Of a stretch of DNA of 64,000 nucleotides, positions 12,406 through 25,248 are shown piece after piece. Origin of the DNA: Apostichopus japonicus. Taxonomy: Eukaryota; Echinodermata; Holothuroidea; Aspidochirotida; Stichopodidae. A program made the position numbers and the translations under genes. The DNA lies in assembly GCF_037975245.1 (NCBI RefSeq), contig NC_092578.1, positions 15,048,321 to 15,112,320 on the forward strand. The letters are read 5' to 3'. The notes under the pieces were generated by a model that saw only the letters and a program-made list of their open reading frames with translations, was not told the origin of the DNA and made no database searches. Position 1 is the first letter of the stretch, and the number at the start of each line of letters is the position of its first letter.

Positions 12406-14835
12406 CTTAAATGTTTACTTTACTTTACCGCAATACCAATGGCAAGACTGGTAATCCATGGAGATTCCTTAAAACGTATCAGATTATCTATAATAAAAAA
12501 CAATCAAACTGAAGTAAGACTCAATTTAGTTACATTTTTTTTGAAAAAGATGATGACGGAGATGAATCTTTATGAAAGTAATAGAAAATTGATTTTATGG
12601 AATCAATGAAGCAGTCGCATTAATGCTTTCACCTGCAGGACTATATAAAAAAGAAACACTTTAAAGGCTGACACAAAAAGGATTTCTTCTTGCAGCAAAA
12701 AAAAAACTTTACATTAGCATGTGAAACATTTGGAAAGTTTACTTAGCTAATTCAGTTAGAACTTAGTTAATATTCTCTGTATTGATTGAATTCCATCGAA
12801 ATTAAATTTAGTTCTCATAAATAGTTGGTTTGTCTTGAAAATAAAAACAATAAAAATACAATACCAAACAATCCAACGGTTATTCCTTCCCAATATTTCA
12901 AAAACGAAAATAGCTCGGATTCAAACCTTTAATATCAGAATATCATATTGAAATGATCATTAAAATGAATAATATACTTATTTTCGTGTCCATAAAGAGA
13001 CGTATCCTAACAGTAAAATTATTGTCATGTATTATTTGTCATATTTATTTGTACTCGAGACTTTCGGTAAATCTTAATCCAAATGATATTTCTAGTGTCA
13101 TCAGTAAAATTTCGAACCCGCCTACACCCGAAATCTGCGAAAGTTCAAATTCCTCGAGACCAAATAAATGATTTATGTTTTGTCTCCTGCTTGCAACATA
13201 TGTAAATGAGCATCGATTCTATTATTTCTTAACTACGATTGAAAACACCCATCAGTGCCTCTCATCCGCCAAATTTTATTTTAGGGCGAAAAAAATATTA
13301 ACATATTTTTTATCAGAAATGAAAGCAAGCTACCGGCAAAGGTTTTTTTCTTTCCTTAGTTGCAATTCACCTGTGCCTCTATATCAGATGGTTACGTAAC
13401 CGAATCAGGTTTAAAGGAGCTACTATTTTGTAACATAACGTTAAACATCTCCCAGTACCGATTCACTTTATTGTATAGTCAATTTACTTACTAGTGAGGG
13501 GTTATGTTAAGACCATGTGAAGATATTTACACTGCCTCTAGATTGTTGAAATTAAATTATTATTAGCCCTCAAGAGATGCCAAATTCAGATACATTATGC
13601 TTTAAGAGTATGGTATAGGTTTCGAATAAGATCAATAATGTTTGCTTTGAAAAGGAATAAACTGTCTCAGGATTTAAGATATCGCTCTTGTGCTATTCAC
13701 GATGTGAAAACACAATGAGGTAATGGCTATGCCACATCCACCGTCAGAGGGAAACGTTCATTCGAGAGATTTGTTTTTTCTTCAAAACTTCAAAAAAAGT
13801 TTTTTTTTTTTTAGCTCAACCTTGCGTTTAGAACTAATTATAGACCAAATTTATTGTCTCAATATATGACCTCTGAACTTTTTTATTGGGGGGTGGACCA
13901 GATCCCCCTCTATGAGAGTCGCTTTTATCAGTCGGGAAAAATTTGGAATTTTATCCCTCCTCCCCCCCCCCCCCTCCACCTTTCACATCCTGTGCACGTG
14001 ACTGCGTCCAATGGCTTTAAAAGTTCATTGCGCATGCGATATCATGCACAAACCGTCACAAAGCGATACCAAAGTTAATCTCCTAAAATCTTCTTTTTCT
14101 ATGCAAATTTTTTTTTATAAGTATCATCATAACATGACAATGAAGTCCACAAAACCTGCACATATTTAAGCACCCACAATTGAACGAGGCCTTCATATGC
14201 ACCGCACAGTTATATTCGTAAAAATGATACAGATAAGCACGCACTGGTGTGACGTGCCAGTGATGAATATGCATGTGCACAAACGCATAGTCGGTATGAT
14301 TATCGTTTTGCTTATAATTGATGGCGGGAGGAGGAATCGGTATGATTTTATCAAATATTGTATACATTTTTCAATAAGAATGTTTTTGATACATGGCGCA
14401 CAGGTATAGGGTTATAATAAACTAGAGAACATCATTTTATTTACTAAAATGTCATAAAATTGTATGATTTTAGCTTTTAAAATGTTTACGCTTTTCCCTA
14501 TTTCTTAGGCTTTTTCGTTCTGCTGTTTAGATTATCTAGAGACTTGAGACTCTTGCAGTTTGGTTCCTCCCGTGTTCACAAAGATTGTTTAGAAGTAGCG
14601 TTTTATTGATTATTGCCCTCAGCGCTTTCCATGGGTACTTCAACAGCGGTTTGAGACTATTCCTGTGAGTATTTCAGACCACAGAGTGTTAGTTTTCTCA
14701 CGTCAAAGCTGCCATAATTTTATAAAATAATAATCACGTACGTGTCTGTTCCAATCGTAAAGCGCTTTTTAATGGTTTTCTATCACACTGGGGTATTATA
14801 ATTTAGCTTATCATTCTCTCTTTTCTTATAAGTAA
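12406..14835. other. No gene recognised
   Basis: AT-rich, with a poly-T run at 13800 and a poly-C run at about 13963. No supported exon or RNA gene. Confidence 0.5.
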
Positions 14836-14837
14836 AA

Positions 14838-14908
14838 ATTCATATATATATATATATATTAATATATATATATATTAATATATATATATATTAATATATA
14901 TATATATA

Positions 14909-14954
<46 letters not shown>
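14838..14954. repeat. Interrupted (TA)n tract
   Basis: TA repeats broken by several TTAATA units. It lies directly at the 3' side of the tRNA-like sequence below (read on the minus strand), so it may be that element's tail. Confidence 0.93.
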
Positions 14955-14958
<4 letters not shown>

Positions 14959-15004
14959 AAATCGTAGTGAGTTGAAAAATCCAGAACAATGAAAAAACTT
15001 CCAC

Positions 15005-15075
15005 CTTCCACCGGGATTCGAACCCGGGCCTCGCGCTTTATATGCAGACACTCTAACCACAAATCTATGGACGCT
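15005..15075 (-). mobile_element. tRNA-derived SINE-like sequence
   Basis: On the minus strand a perfect pol III B-box core (GGTTCGAATCC, inside CCCGGGTTCGAATCCCGG) is preceded by a degenerate A-box region (TAGATTTGTGGTTAGAG). No full cloverleaf with a matching acceptor stem can be drawn, so this is not a functional tRNA. The TA tract downstream could be its tail. The outer ends of the SINE are not resolved. Confidence 0.6.
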
Positions 15076-15179
15076 GATTGTATGTCCAGAGGTTCGAAAC
15101 CAAGTAAGGAAGGTCGTAATTCCACTGTAGGCGCTTTGTCACCTGTATCGAACAATACTAGTTCTGTTTTGATGACGTA

Positions 15180-17325
15180 TATGCTTGATCAACACGTTAG
15201 AACTAGGAAACCGCCACCTGCAATTCCAAGCTAATTCAAACATGCATCCTTTAATAGTGAGCGAGAGGGCTTAAACCATCATTTACACATTTTCTATATA
15301 TTCTGTGACGCATATTATATTCAGCATATAGAACATGTCTACTGTGTTCCCCAGTAATAGCATAATGTGCGCATGCATGTACACAATAACTATGATTGCT
15401 AATCCTTTCCCTTCAGGCTGATGGAGACCTCAATTTGGAGCACTGATGTTGATGACGTTTATAGCTATTTTCGGGTTTTTATAGTTAAGAGTAACCATGG
15501 TAACGACACTGCGATTGTGTGGAAAGTTAACAATAAGTCCCTAGATATGTTTAGTTTGAAGATTATGATGTCATCTTTAACGGCTTGCTATACGAATCGA
15601 CGGCTTTAGCTAAGCACACGCCGACATATAGAGATATTATGCTTGGACCCCTGCAGGGAGCTGCTACTCTAACTGCTTGGACAATCTGTTTGAACCAACC
15701 AATGGCAAATGTTATCTGACGAGTAACATCGTGGTCTTGCTGCAAACCTAACAAATTCTGGAAATCCACACTTGTGTCTCTTTTCGCGTCCCATGAAACT
15801 TTATGTACTTTTTTAATCACAAATTCGCCAGTGCATCTCGTAATCGGGTTCAGCAAACCATTTCCCCCTTTCATTCATAAACCTTAACGATTACTCTCAC
15901 GAAGTTCTCATTCGAAGGCTTCGTAATAAAATACACGAAGAGTACACGACCTGATGTAACCCAGGTATTTCAATAAGGAGTTGGATTTAAGTGATCGGGG
16001 CCCGGGATGGGGACCTTGAATGAATGTTCACTTATATTACAAAAAAAGTGCATCCGGGGTCTGCATTATTAAAGTCACATTGATCGATGCACATAACTGA
16101 TGCATTGTCTTCCGAAATATCTCTTCGAAAGAATTGCCCCTGAGGGTATATATTTCATATTTAGCTCAAATGGCCTAAACATGACAATTTCAAAACATCT
16201 CTACACCAAAGCGCAGTGCATACACAGTGAATCTATGACGTCATAGCCATGACCATCCTCTTTGACACTTTTAGGTGGTTAGGGTAATTTTCAAATACCA
16301 TTTTCTCTCGACCAGTATAGAAAAGTATATGTTTTGGTGTAGTGTAGTGTAGGGGTGCAACCACGCATACTTAAATCCCCTTCCCCAAATCTAAATGAGG
16401 TAGGGGAGGGGAGGGGGTAAGCTCCTCCGCCTCCCCACTGGCAGAGAGAATATAACCCAAAAAATCCTTGTGCACAATACATTAATAATACACAACATGT
16501 ATGTGCGATACAACCTTAACAGTTAACGGTTCTTGAACATTGTTCAAAAGTTGCAAAATATAGCACCATATTTGGCATCAATCAAAGCAGCCTCCATTTT
16601 GCAAAAGGTTTTAAAATGGCAGAGACATCCCCCCTAAACCACTTCCGTGGGAGACACATCTTCTTTAGCCCCCTCCACCAGTATACAACAGGATGGTTGT
16701 ATCGATGGTACAGTGTTATTTAGTATTTTCTGGTTCTCTGTATTCGATAAACGTGAAAACCTTTAAGCTGTATATCCCTTTTAAGTCGTTAATAACCTAA
16801 GTGTAACATTAATAATAAAAAATATTGTGGCGTATATGCAATCGATAGAGTCAACAAGTATAGGAATCATTAACCTGATTCTAAACTTATTCAAATCTTC
16901 TCTGAAATCCTCTTGTGAAACGTTGTCATGGTGACTAATGTACGCGTGGTATTTGATGATATCAAATAGTAATAATAATAATGATAATAATGATGCGAAA
17001 TCTGTACGCAAACATTGAGAGAAATTCATTATATTTGCCAGAATACCTTAACCTGTTTTTTTAATACGAGATTTTCATTATTTTAAGAATATTTGCTTCT
17101 GGAAATTGAAAGTGATCAGTGTTTAATTTGTTATATATATATATGTGTTAATTGGATACTGTCCAAACCGTAAACTCTATATAACAAATCTCTCTTCGTA
17201 TGACATTAAATTCTCTCGGTTTGAAATGAAGTGTTTGCCAATCATAAATGTGTTCGTTCTGCGGTTTCGTCGAATGATTTGCGAAGTAAAATAAAGCTCA
17301 AAAATAATTTAAAAAAATAGTAATT
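15180..17325. other. No gene recognised
   Basis: The longest frame is 103 residues on the minus strand (15563-15874). Its composition is protein-like but it has no recognisable motif and no clear splice or promoter context, so I do not call it a gene. A G-rich stretch lies at 16395-16420. Confidence 0.45.
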
Positions 17326-17369
<44 letters not shown>

Positions 17370-17396
17370 AATCATCATTATCATCATCATCATAAT
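17326..17396. repeat. (ATC)n microsatellite
   Basis: About 20 ATC units with a few ATA/ATT interruptions. It produces an Asp-rich artefactual frame on the minus strand. Confidence 0.97.
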
Positions 17397-17399
17397 CGA

Positions 17400-19056
17400 A
17401 CACGCATAGGTGATAGAATACTTTCAAGCCTCACATACACATTCAGTTCCATCATTGATGGCAAACAAATCATTAATGACGTTGCTATGACATTTACAAT
17501 GTTTATAGTGGAAAAATCATGAAAGCGAGGAAAACAAATTAAGTCTCATGGGTTTAACTTTATAATTGAAAAGAAGAGTACTTTAGATGGTTCAAGAAAA
17601 TAGAAGCAAAAATGAATGATGTAAAACAAAATTCTATCTTTGAACTTGGTCAAACTATATCGAACCAAATGCACTGTTTGAAGTGGTTTAACGCATGACA
17701 TAATGCATCGCGTAAGTTGATGTATCACGTGATGAGACGTTACACCCTGACGTTATGTAAAGCACGCGTTTTTGGAACTTGGACAACGCGTATCACATGA
17801 TTGAAAACGCCGCACTTACTGGTTGTTCCGTGCACGTGTAGAGGACGGCCATTATTCCCTCGTTGGCGTTCCATACCAGAGGCACCTTTTTCCAAGTAGT
17901 GATGAAACTTTCTATCTAGTTAACGTTCCGTTCCTTGCATAAATAACAAAAAAGTTGTTGTATGAAAAAAAAATTAGTAAACGAATACTACGAACTATAG
18001 CATGGTCTACTTCATTAGATGTTAGTACTACAGTTTTAGTTAATTTAGGATATTTTTTCAGATGTTATTCCACCCACAATCCAGAGCCCCCCCCCCCCCA
18101 CCACAAATAAAAATGGCGAACATATATATAAAAACAAAACTGAGATAGCAAAATTTCCTCAAATGAGTTATTCTCGGTTCGTTTTCATTGAGCTGTTGTT
18201 ATCTATTTATTTTTGTGGAAATAAAAAAAAATGCTTGAACTAAAATGACGTCACAGAATTAAGCGTTTACATGCTAGTACGTTATCGTTACTTACTGTAT
18301 ACATTTGTTGTATGGATATGAGAAAACAATAGTGTAATTCATATTCACACCCCCCCCCCCTCCTCCCCCTCCCCCTCCGAAGATCTCAAGAATTGTATGT
18401 ATATAGAACTTTACACACGTGAAGAAATTGCGCACTAGTAAAGAATAGAAGAAGAAGGAAGATTAGGCGTTTATACACTTACGCATCATTAATTAAACAG
18501 TGAGTTGTGACCAATTGTCAGTGCATAACATCGGGATATGAAAGCAACTCAGTCCCTTTAAACCAATAGTACCGTATATCAACCTTATTTAACGAGGAAC
18601 GCCGAGAGACAAGTCTGTCTCGAGGAGAATAATATCACCGGGCGGGCCCCTCTTGAAATTTTTAATATTTCTTTATGTATCAACCTTTAACCATGATCCT
18701 GCGCAGTACGTCTTCCCGTTCAAACGAACTTTCGATACTTTACATGACGTCACAACGTCGTGATTTCATGGTATCACCGTCTCATTGTAAGCGGCGGACT
18801 GGAATTGAGAGTGGATCAAGTTGTTTGGTTTTTTTCGTGTCCGCGCTTTTTCTTGCATAAATTGGTAAGTATGATATGAAAACTAAGAACACATTATTTT
18901 TTATCAAATAATTGCACGACCCTCCCCCCCCCCCACCATTCCCCCTCATTGATCCCGAGTTTCGGCGGTGTAATCACACTCAATAAGATTATTTATATTA
19001 AGAATAGACAACGGTTTACTGAGGTTTCAATGTGTGGAGGGCATATATATATATTT
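17400..19056. other. No gene recognised
   Basis: Non-coding sequence with poly-C runs at about 18090, 18350 and 18925. The 61-residue frame at 18675-18860 has no family match that I recognise. Confidence 0.5.
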
Positions 19057-19485
19057 GTCACGATTATGCCTTATGATCCTCACAGTACCTCACTGAAACC
19101 TCTCGACATATATCTACTGTAATTATTTCATCAAGTTTATACACTTCTGTAAGATATATAATACGGCTATCATATAACTGAACGCACATATTGTGAGTTA
19201 AGTACAAGTTAAAAGACCATGATATTCCATTCAAATAGTTCTTTACTGAATCTGTGCACTGCTCCTTCGATGTCACGATTATGCCTCATGGTCCTCACAG
19301 TACCTCACTGCAACCTCTCGACATATATCTACTGTAATTATTTCATCATTTATACAGTTCTGTAAGCTATATATCTCGGCCATAATATAACTGAACGCTC
19401 ACTATTGTGACTTGTGTACATGTTAAAAGACCATGATATTCCATTCAAATAAATTATTTACTGCATCTTTGCACTGCTCCGATGT
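19057..19485. repeat. Two-copy tandem duplication, ~215 bp unit
   Basis: TCACGATTATGCC(T/C)TATG... at 19057-19272 is followed at once by a second copy at 19273-19485. Both carry CCTCTCGACATATATCTACT and GACCATGATATTCCATTCAA. The copies differ by scattered substitutions and small indels. Confidence 0.93.
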
Positions 19486-20603
19486 CACGTTCTTTCCCCC
19501 TCCATATCCCTTTGTAAAAGATTACTTGACAATTTGCCAGATCGCATTTTGCGTTCAATGTATTACTAATGTGCTTTCGGGGGCACCTTGTCAAATCCGT
19601 TAACAGCCAGCTCCCTTGTTAAATCAGTCTAGGGGTACGTTGGTTATAGTCACCTGACAAATGACTGAGGCAGTGTAATGTCAAAGTGAGGCCAACACAC
19701 AGTGTTAAAGTACACATCTAAAGCTTCATCGAGGGTATAGCAAAATGTCGGTTAATTCATGAGTATCACACTTCCTTTTGGTTACCGGATATTTAAAAAC
19801 AAAATTATTCGGCGAATATGGATTGCACGATATTTCGGTACGTATAAGCCTAACTTAGAAAGCACAACATGATGTCATAATGACGTCACGGTACCGTATG
19901 CTTTAAGTTCAATTATACCGGACATCAAGGCTCGTCACCTTAATGTAAGTTAGTGTATTGACAGTTTGATGAAATGTTTAGCGTTTTCACAATGACGTGT
20001 ATCTGGTTAATGTACGGAGGCGATGAAGGGGCATGTAGCCATATCGACTACTTCAGCGTGAAGCTAAACAGATAATCTAAGTTACAGTTGTGTCTGATCA
20101 TCGAGTGACGCTTCATTTTACCACTTGCTTAATTGGAAAAAATGGGGCATTGCAAAGTGTTTAATCTCTTCTTTTGCTGTTTGAGGTGGTATCATGTATC
20201 TCAATATAACATCAACTTATAAAATTTGTAATGCAGATTTTTATCACTAGAGATAAAATAATTCGAAAAAGATTTAAAACTGTGGTTGAATATTTATTTG
20301 ATAAAAACATCTGTACTTTACGAGAAGTTGAACCTGTTCTTTCGAAATTAGATGATTGATATTATTTGTTATATATTTAAAACGTAAAACCTTTTGATTT
20401 AGTGGTTTGCCTTTTCTCCATATGCTTGTTCTTGTTTCTTCTTTGTTGTTTCATTTGCTCTTTTGTTATTCTTCCTTTCCTCTGTCTATTGTTTTTATTT
20501 CATCTGTTTGTCTCATAGCGTATATACAAATCCGTTTCTTGTGACTGTCCTGCTGTGTGGATTGATATCTATATCTTTCTCTATATCTGTATATTTCTCT
20601 ATA

Positions 20604-20606
<3 letters not shown>
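19486..20606. other. No gene recognised
   Basis: No supported exon or RNA gene between the duplication and the TA tract. Confidence 0.5.

Positions 20607-20699
<93 letters not shown>
20607..20699. repeat. (TA)n microsatellite
   Basis: About 46 uninterrupted TA units, preceded by short TATATCTGTATATTTCTC repeats. Confidence 0.98.
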
Positions 20700-20700
<1 letters not shown>

Positions 20701-21180
20701 TCAATAGATCGGTTACGATGCACTGTCAACTGAGATTGCTATACGAAATCACAATTTACCGCATCTCAATATTGTAATATTTTGTACTGTGACGTTTTGT
20801 TTCATGTAACCTTTAAAAAAAAACAAAGAAAAAAGCCACATTCCAAGAGGGAGATGATCTCCTCCGACGAGGGGAATTTTCCTGAGAGAATATTTTTGTT
20901 TCTTTTACTCTAGAAATTGATTTTTTTTTTTCCTCGAAAGAACTATAAAATTGATCTGGTTGCACAAGTAAGCTTTAATGAAAGTGACAGAATACCTTTT
21001 TATTTCATTTGTTCGAGACTTACAATATCCCTTTAAAATAAAATTGTAAATTTTGAAAATTGACATTTTAATAGAACACTTTTATATCCTTTTACCATTT
21101 CAGATATATGATGATAAAAACGGCTGATTCAGAGGGAATTTCGATAAGATTTATAATGAGCATAACTATTCATTGTTCAT
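20700..21180. other. No gene recognised
   Basis: AT-rich sequence between the TA tract and the TTAA target site of the outer transposon. It has poly-A and poly-T runs near 20813 and 20920 but no exon. Confidence 0.5.
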
Positions 21181-21541
21181 TTAAAGAGGCCATGACACGA
21201 AAAATCCAACTCATCGAGAGTAACTTCCTCTGAATCTATGAGAAAATCTATGTTCAAAACTATCCTCAACACCTTGAAAACCTCAAGGACTAATTAGTAA
21301 TTAACGTTTTAATATTCGCATTCGAAAATAGATATCTGAGAATGCGATTTCACAACAAGACAATGATGACGTCATGTTAGGAACACACGTGCAAAGCCCA
21401 GGCATGTATCGGATGCGCGACGATCATACCGTTCCATATACAGTACACGCACATTTACACTGATAGAACAACCACTGTATTACGCTATATCGTTAGTAAT
21501 TTCAAGTTTTTTTTACAACTGTTGTAAACTATCCGAGAGAA

Positions 21542-21787
21542 ATGCCGGTCCGTTGTGTTGTTGGGGGCTGCATAAATATCATTACCCATGCAATTAGCCT
21601 TCATCCATGGCTGAAGGACGAAAAAAACACGGCGATTATGACCAAGTTAGTGCACAACACCAGCGCCGATTTCACTGGGCCTAGCCAGTATGCAGCTCCG
21701 AATGAAGCGAACACTTCACGGAAGCATACTACGATCCCTTGTTTTTGTTATGAAATAAAACAAATGGACTTTAACGGTTCGACATAA
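21542..21787 (+). pseudogene. THAP-domain gene remnant (probable Kolobok transposase N-terminus)
   Basis: The frame starts MPVRCVVGGC, the usual start of a C2CH THAP zinc finger. It continues through SLHPWLKDE and ADFTGPSQYA, which correspond to the conserved 'SLH-P-KD' and 'FTGPS' portions. The second zinc pair (C-x2-H in the usual VICSAHF segment) is missing and is replaced by unrelated residues before a stop at residue 82. THAP domains bind DNA and are found at the N-terminus of Kolobok and P-element transposases. The start lies about 360 bp inside the left terminal repeat. About 120 bp downstream the nested element breaks the gene, and no transposase core was seen. Confidence 0.7.
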
Positions 21788-21905
21788 AAGAGTCATTCTT
21801 CTGTCAAGTAATCCACAAAAAAACTACTCTGAAGACCAGATCGGGGAACAGGAAACCTCCAATGGGGCAAGTGGGGATCCTTAGGAGGTAGCGCGCTGAG
21901 CACTA

Positions 21906-22145
21906 CACTCTTAGAACTACCGGTTCATTTAAATGATCCGATTTCCGTTTCATTTTAATTTGAACCGTTTCTGATCACTCTGAACCGTTTACGCAATCAC
22001 TTCGAACCTATTTTGCATGCATGGTGGGAAAGTCTTCAAACGCTTTTGAACCAGTTCCCTGATCAACAGCAATGCAGAATTCCCATTGGTCGAGAGCAAC
22101 CTATTGGTCACGTGCCTTCTGACGCTGAACCTATGACTCGAGTGA
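21906..22145. repeat. Left terminal and subterminal repeats of the nested element
   Basis: The terminal repeat is followed by at least four TGAACC/CGAACC-type motifs (21961, 21981, 22002 and further) and one GATCCG. This mirrors the array at the other end. The motifs run up to the start codon of the SAMD3-like gene. Confidence 0.7.
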
Positions 22146-22148
22146 ACG

Positions 22149-22212
22149 ATGGAATTTGTTGAAGAAAAGCTTGTAGAATGGGGTCTTTGAACGTTTCTCG
22201 CATTCTTCAAAG
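22149..22212 (+). pseudogene. SAMD3-like gene, first exon (start of SAM domain)
   Basis: ATG at 22149 opens MEFVEEKLVEWGL, which resembles the first helix of SAM domains in the SAMD3-like family. An in-frame TGA follows at 22188-22190, then TFLAFFK and a donor AAAG|GTAAAA ending the exon at 22212 in phase 1. The TGA could derive from CGA by CpG decay. The start lies about 240 bp from the left terminal repeat, so the gene is driven from within the transposon. The exon completing the SAM domain was not found. Confidence 0.5.
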
Positions 22213-23564
22213 GTAAAATGTTAATGAAAAGTTACCCGAGCAGCATTTTTCTGACTCCAGTTGCTCTATTAATTTAAACTTTCTTTCCAAAAATGCAATT
22301 TTCTGTACGTAATACTGTAGATTGTCGAATGGAGCCGTTGTGATGTAGGCTCGCCTTTTCTACGGTTACGTATATCGTGACCCATTAGGTATACGTACAG
22401 TATTCTAGGCCTTACTTAGGCAATCACGTTACTTACACCCACAGGCACTCGTAACGTTAAATATGTGTGTAGGCCGAGTATTATAAATGTTACGTATATA
22501 AGCGCTGGTAGACTTAGCACTGTTTTTCATTCACATGAAACAACTGTGAAAATACCATACATAGCTCTCGCTAAGCCCAATGGACAGTCAGCAACCCAGC
22601 CAAACAAAACTAATAGTGATAATTATAGATTCAGTGTCACCTCTATTATTTGTCACTTAATTTAAAATTCAATATATCAGCAAAACCGCATTGTCACAAA
22701 ACAAAATTAGCAACAACATCCTTAGCCCATGCATGTTGGGTGTACTGCTCACTTGTATGAACATTCAGGTAGGGCTTGGGCGTCATATTGTCACCGTACA
22801 TACTCTGAGCAGAAGTAGGCAGCATGCAATATTTCAATGTGAATCTGTCGGTAGATTTTTAGTTAACTTCAACTTGGCTGTAGGTGTCCTGCCTCTGGTA
22901 TACATAAAAGCTCATTGTCATGCCCATGCATCATTGCGTTTTATGAGATAGTGTTTCGCGAATCTATATATCTACCAAACACATCCATAGTGCATGAATT
23001 CGTGTTGTGCTCCTACCACTTCGTTGATTCGGGTTGACTTTGCAGTTTTAAGCACTAGCAGTACTGTACCCAGCATACTAACGTTTAAGCACTACTGCAA
23101 TGTTAGCGAGTAGTTTGCTGTGTCGGTGAGTTAATTGTGCTCTTGGGTATTACTTTGCTTCGCAGAAGCACTGTTAAGGTCATTGATGTGATTCTGTGAA
23201 CGCACAGTATAGCCTACACTCTGAGTCTGTGACCTACTGTATGTAGTATTTTGCTTTTTATTTTCCTTTGTACCAGTATCCTTTTTCCTTTGATTTATCT
23301 TTGTCAGTATCAGGCATTCATCAATGGTCCAGATAAAAAAATGAAGAGCAAATGTGGGCTTCCTTATCCTGGGTCCCCCTTTGGCTAGGGTTCTGGATAT
23401 GGTGAACCTACATTTCCACGTGGCCTGACGCAACCAGCCAAAATACAACAGACCATTATTCTTTGGTATGAAATATGTTAAGTTAGCTGTAGTATATGTT
23501 GAACAGAAAGTTATATATCCAAGTTGCCCCCTTAGGTTTACTGTATTTATACTTCTTTTTACAG

Positions 23565-23701
23565 GATATTCGAGGAATACTTCAAAAGCTTCAAAAAAGA
23601 ACAATAATTGAGGAAATGGAAGCAGGATTACTAAGCTACCACTCCAGGAAAAAGGTGGTGAATGCCCTAGTGTCTCACCTTATCACAACGTATGGAAAAT
23701 A
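23565..23701 (+). pseudogene. SAMD3-like gene, exon encoding ILxKLxK...LLSYHSRKKVVNALVSHL
   Basis: The acceptor TTTTTTACAG and donor AAATA|GTAAGT bound 137 nt coding 45 residues plus two bases. The segments DIRGILQKLQKR and LLSYHSRKKVVNALVSHLI match the helical region after the SAM domain in SAMD3-like proteins (usually 'L-x-RKRLVRIL-x-HLI-x-YG-x-YP'). The exon ends in phase 2 and its TA joins the T of the next exon to give Tyr, then Pro-Lys. Confidence 0.72.
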
Positions 23702-24006
23702 GTAAGTGTAGTATTGCCTTCTCATTACAATAAGGGTAAGCCCAGATGCTTCTCGGTGCATTCAATGAATGTCGCAGTGGCATGGTCCCATTACAAACCA
23801 TTTTGGACACCACTTTGTCGATGTTATGACTATGTTATGTTCATGATTTTGAACTCCTTGATGTTAAGAGCCTGTTTGGAAAAGTACCAAGGAAAGCGCT
23901 TACTTTCTTGCAGACTAATGCACTAAACAAGAGGACTCTATTAATGAAACAGTAGGGAAACTCATTGATTGCTTCAATTGTCTGGTTTATCTTTTTACAT
24001 TTACAG

Positions 24007-24091
24007 TCCGAAGTCTGACGTAAAATTGGCCATGGCCAAAGCCATAGTAAGAGATTTCAAGCAACTAGATAATGAAGATCGTGACGGCTAA
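24007..24091 (+). pseudogene. SAMD3-like gene, exon ending in a stop
   Basis: After the acceptor TTTACAG the exon reads PKSDVKLAMAKAIVRDFKQL and then DNEDRDG, matching the family's 'P-x5-K-x2-LAKAIV-x2-FP-x-L' stretch. Just before the donor GTAAGT the next codon is TAA (24089-24091), where the family normally has Gly-Tyr. The following W-F-containing exon expected in intact members is not seen, and the phase does not match the next detected exon. Confidence 0.7.
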
Positions 24092-24328
24092 GTAAGTTTA
24101 ACTTTATATTTAATGTAAGTCCTGCTGCAATTTAAATATTATACAACTGCCTCATATTCTTTGAACACTTCTTAACTTCCTATGAAGAAATGATGGCACA
24201 GCATCAGGGTCCTAGATAAGAGCTCTGTAATTGCTTTACTTCTTGGCAGTGTAGAATTTTATAAACCAATGAAAGTTTTATCATGATATGATGTATTTTA
24301 TCCTTGTGTGTACTATTTACTTCTACAG

Positions 24329-24516
24329 ATGATTTTAGTGAAGACCTTTCATCCATGGTGACATGGTTAAAGTGCCATATTGCCCCTGCAGACCAGGTTC
24401 TAGAGTTCATGGCAAAGACTGCAAAGGCCAGAGCTGCTGACATCAGGGACAATAAACAGAAGAAATTCTCAGATATCTTAAAAGAATATCCAAGACTTAT
24501 AGATACTGATGGAATG
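24329..24516 (+). pseudogene. SAMD3-like gene, exon with WLK...YPRLIDTDGM
   Basis: Acceptor CTTCTACAG, 188 nt, donor ATG|GTACGT. It codes DDFSEDLSSMVTWLKCHI near its start and KKFSDILKEYPRLIDTDGM at its end. The latter matches the strongly conserved 'EFP-x-L-x-DTxGM' block of the SAMD3-like family. It enters in phase 1 and leaves in phase 0, matching the following exon. Confidence 0.78.
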
Positions 24517-25100
24517 GTACGTAAATGGTACGTAATCTACAAACAGCACAGAGATGCACTTTAAGTACATGTGGTGACAACAAAAACAAATATTAATCTT
24601 AAATTGAAGTAAGTGAACACCACACGCCACCACATTGATTCTGGACTGCAGCTAGCAAGCTCTTTGTAATTTATTCAGCTGTGAAATCACAAGACAGCTA
24701 CTGGACCAATGGAGCCTGTTGCATTTCACTTTGGTTGGGTCCAGTATGGAACGCTGTTTGTTAAAGAAGTATCAAAGGGTGGGTAAATGTACGCACAGTT
24801 TGGCAGAACCTCTAGAATAGTGTTCAAAATATCAGGAGTAGTCCTGTGTTGAAATATCACTCATTCAGAGATTAATTGTCATATATTCCCAGTCATTCTA
24901 TGTAATGTGTTTATGTCATGGTTATTAACCATCATGTCAAAGATAAGAAAAAAAGCAGTAATTAAAGAATGTCATGCCATTGCAGTCCACATCAAAATAA
25001 TTTGAAAGCAAGTCTTGAGCATAGATTGTGATCTCCACCTGGAATACAGGGCTTAACTGTTAGTGTACTTCTATTGACATTCTGACATTTGTTATCGTAG

Positions 25101-25248
25101 GTAGAACAAGACTTCAAGATTTTGTTTCCTGAGGCATGTGATGCCCTATTCATGAAGTGGCCGAGCCTGGAAGAGAAGGTATTGGCCTATGCAAACAAGC
25201 AGGTTGATTGGAAAGATATATTACATTTTCATGGAAACCTTTCCACTA
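25101..25248 (+). pseudogene. SAMD3-like gene, exon VEQDFKILFPEA...
   Basis: Acceptor ATCGTAG and donor ACTA|GTAAGT bound 148 nt. The residues VEQDFKILFPEACDALFMKW follow directly on DTDGM, as in the family ('DTxGM-I/V-x-QDF-x-x-LF'). The open frame is intact across this exon. Confidence 0.8.

Noticed and set aside
21901-21910. CACTA-type (EnSpm) termini for the nested element
   Set aside because: The left end can be read as CACTACACTC, but the right end reads TACTACACTC and no 2-3 bp duplication then matches. TA plus CACTCTTA is the consistent reading.
23131-23604. 157-residue minus-strand frame
   Set aside because: Its start is antisense to a well-supported SAMD3-like exon and the rest shows no motif. 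Most likely chance.
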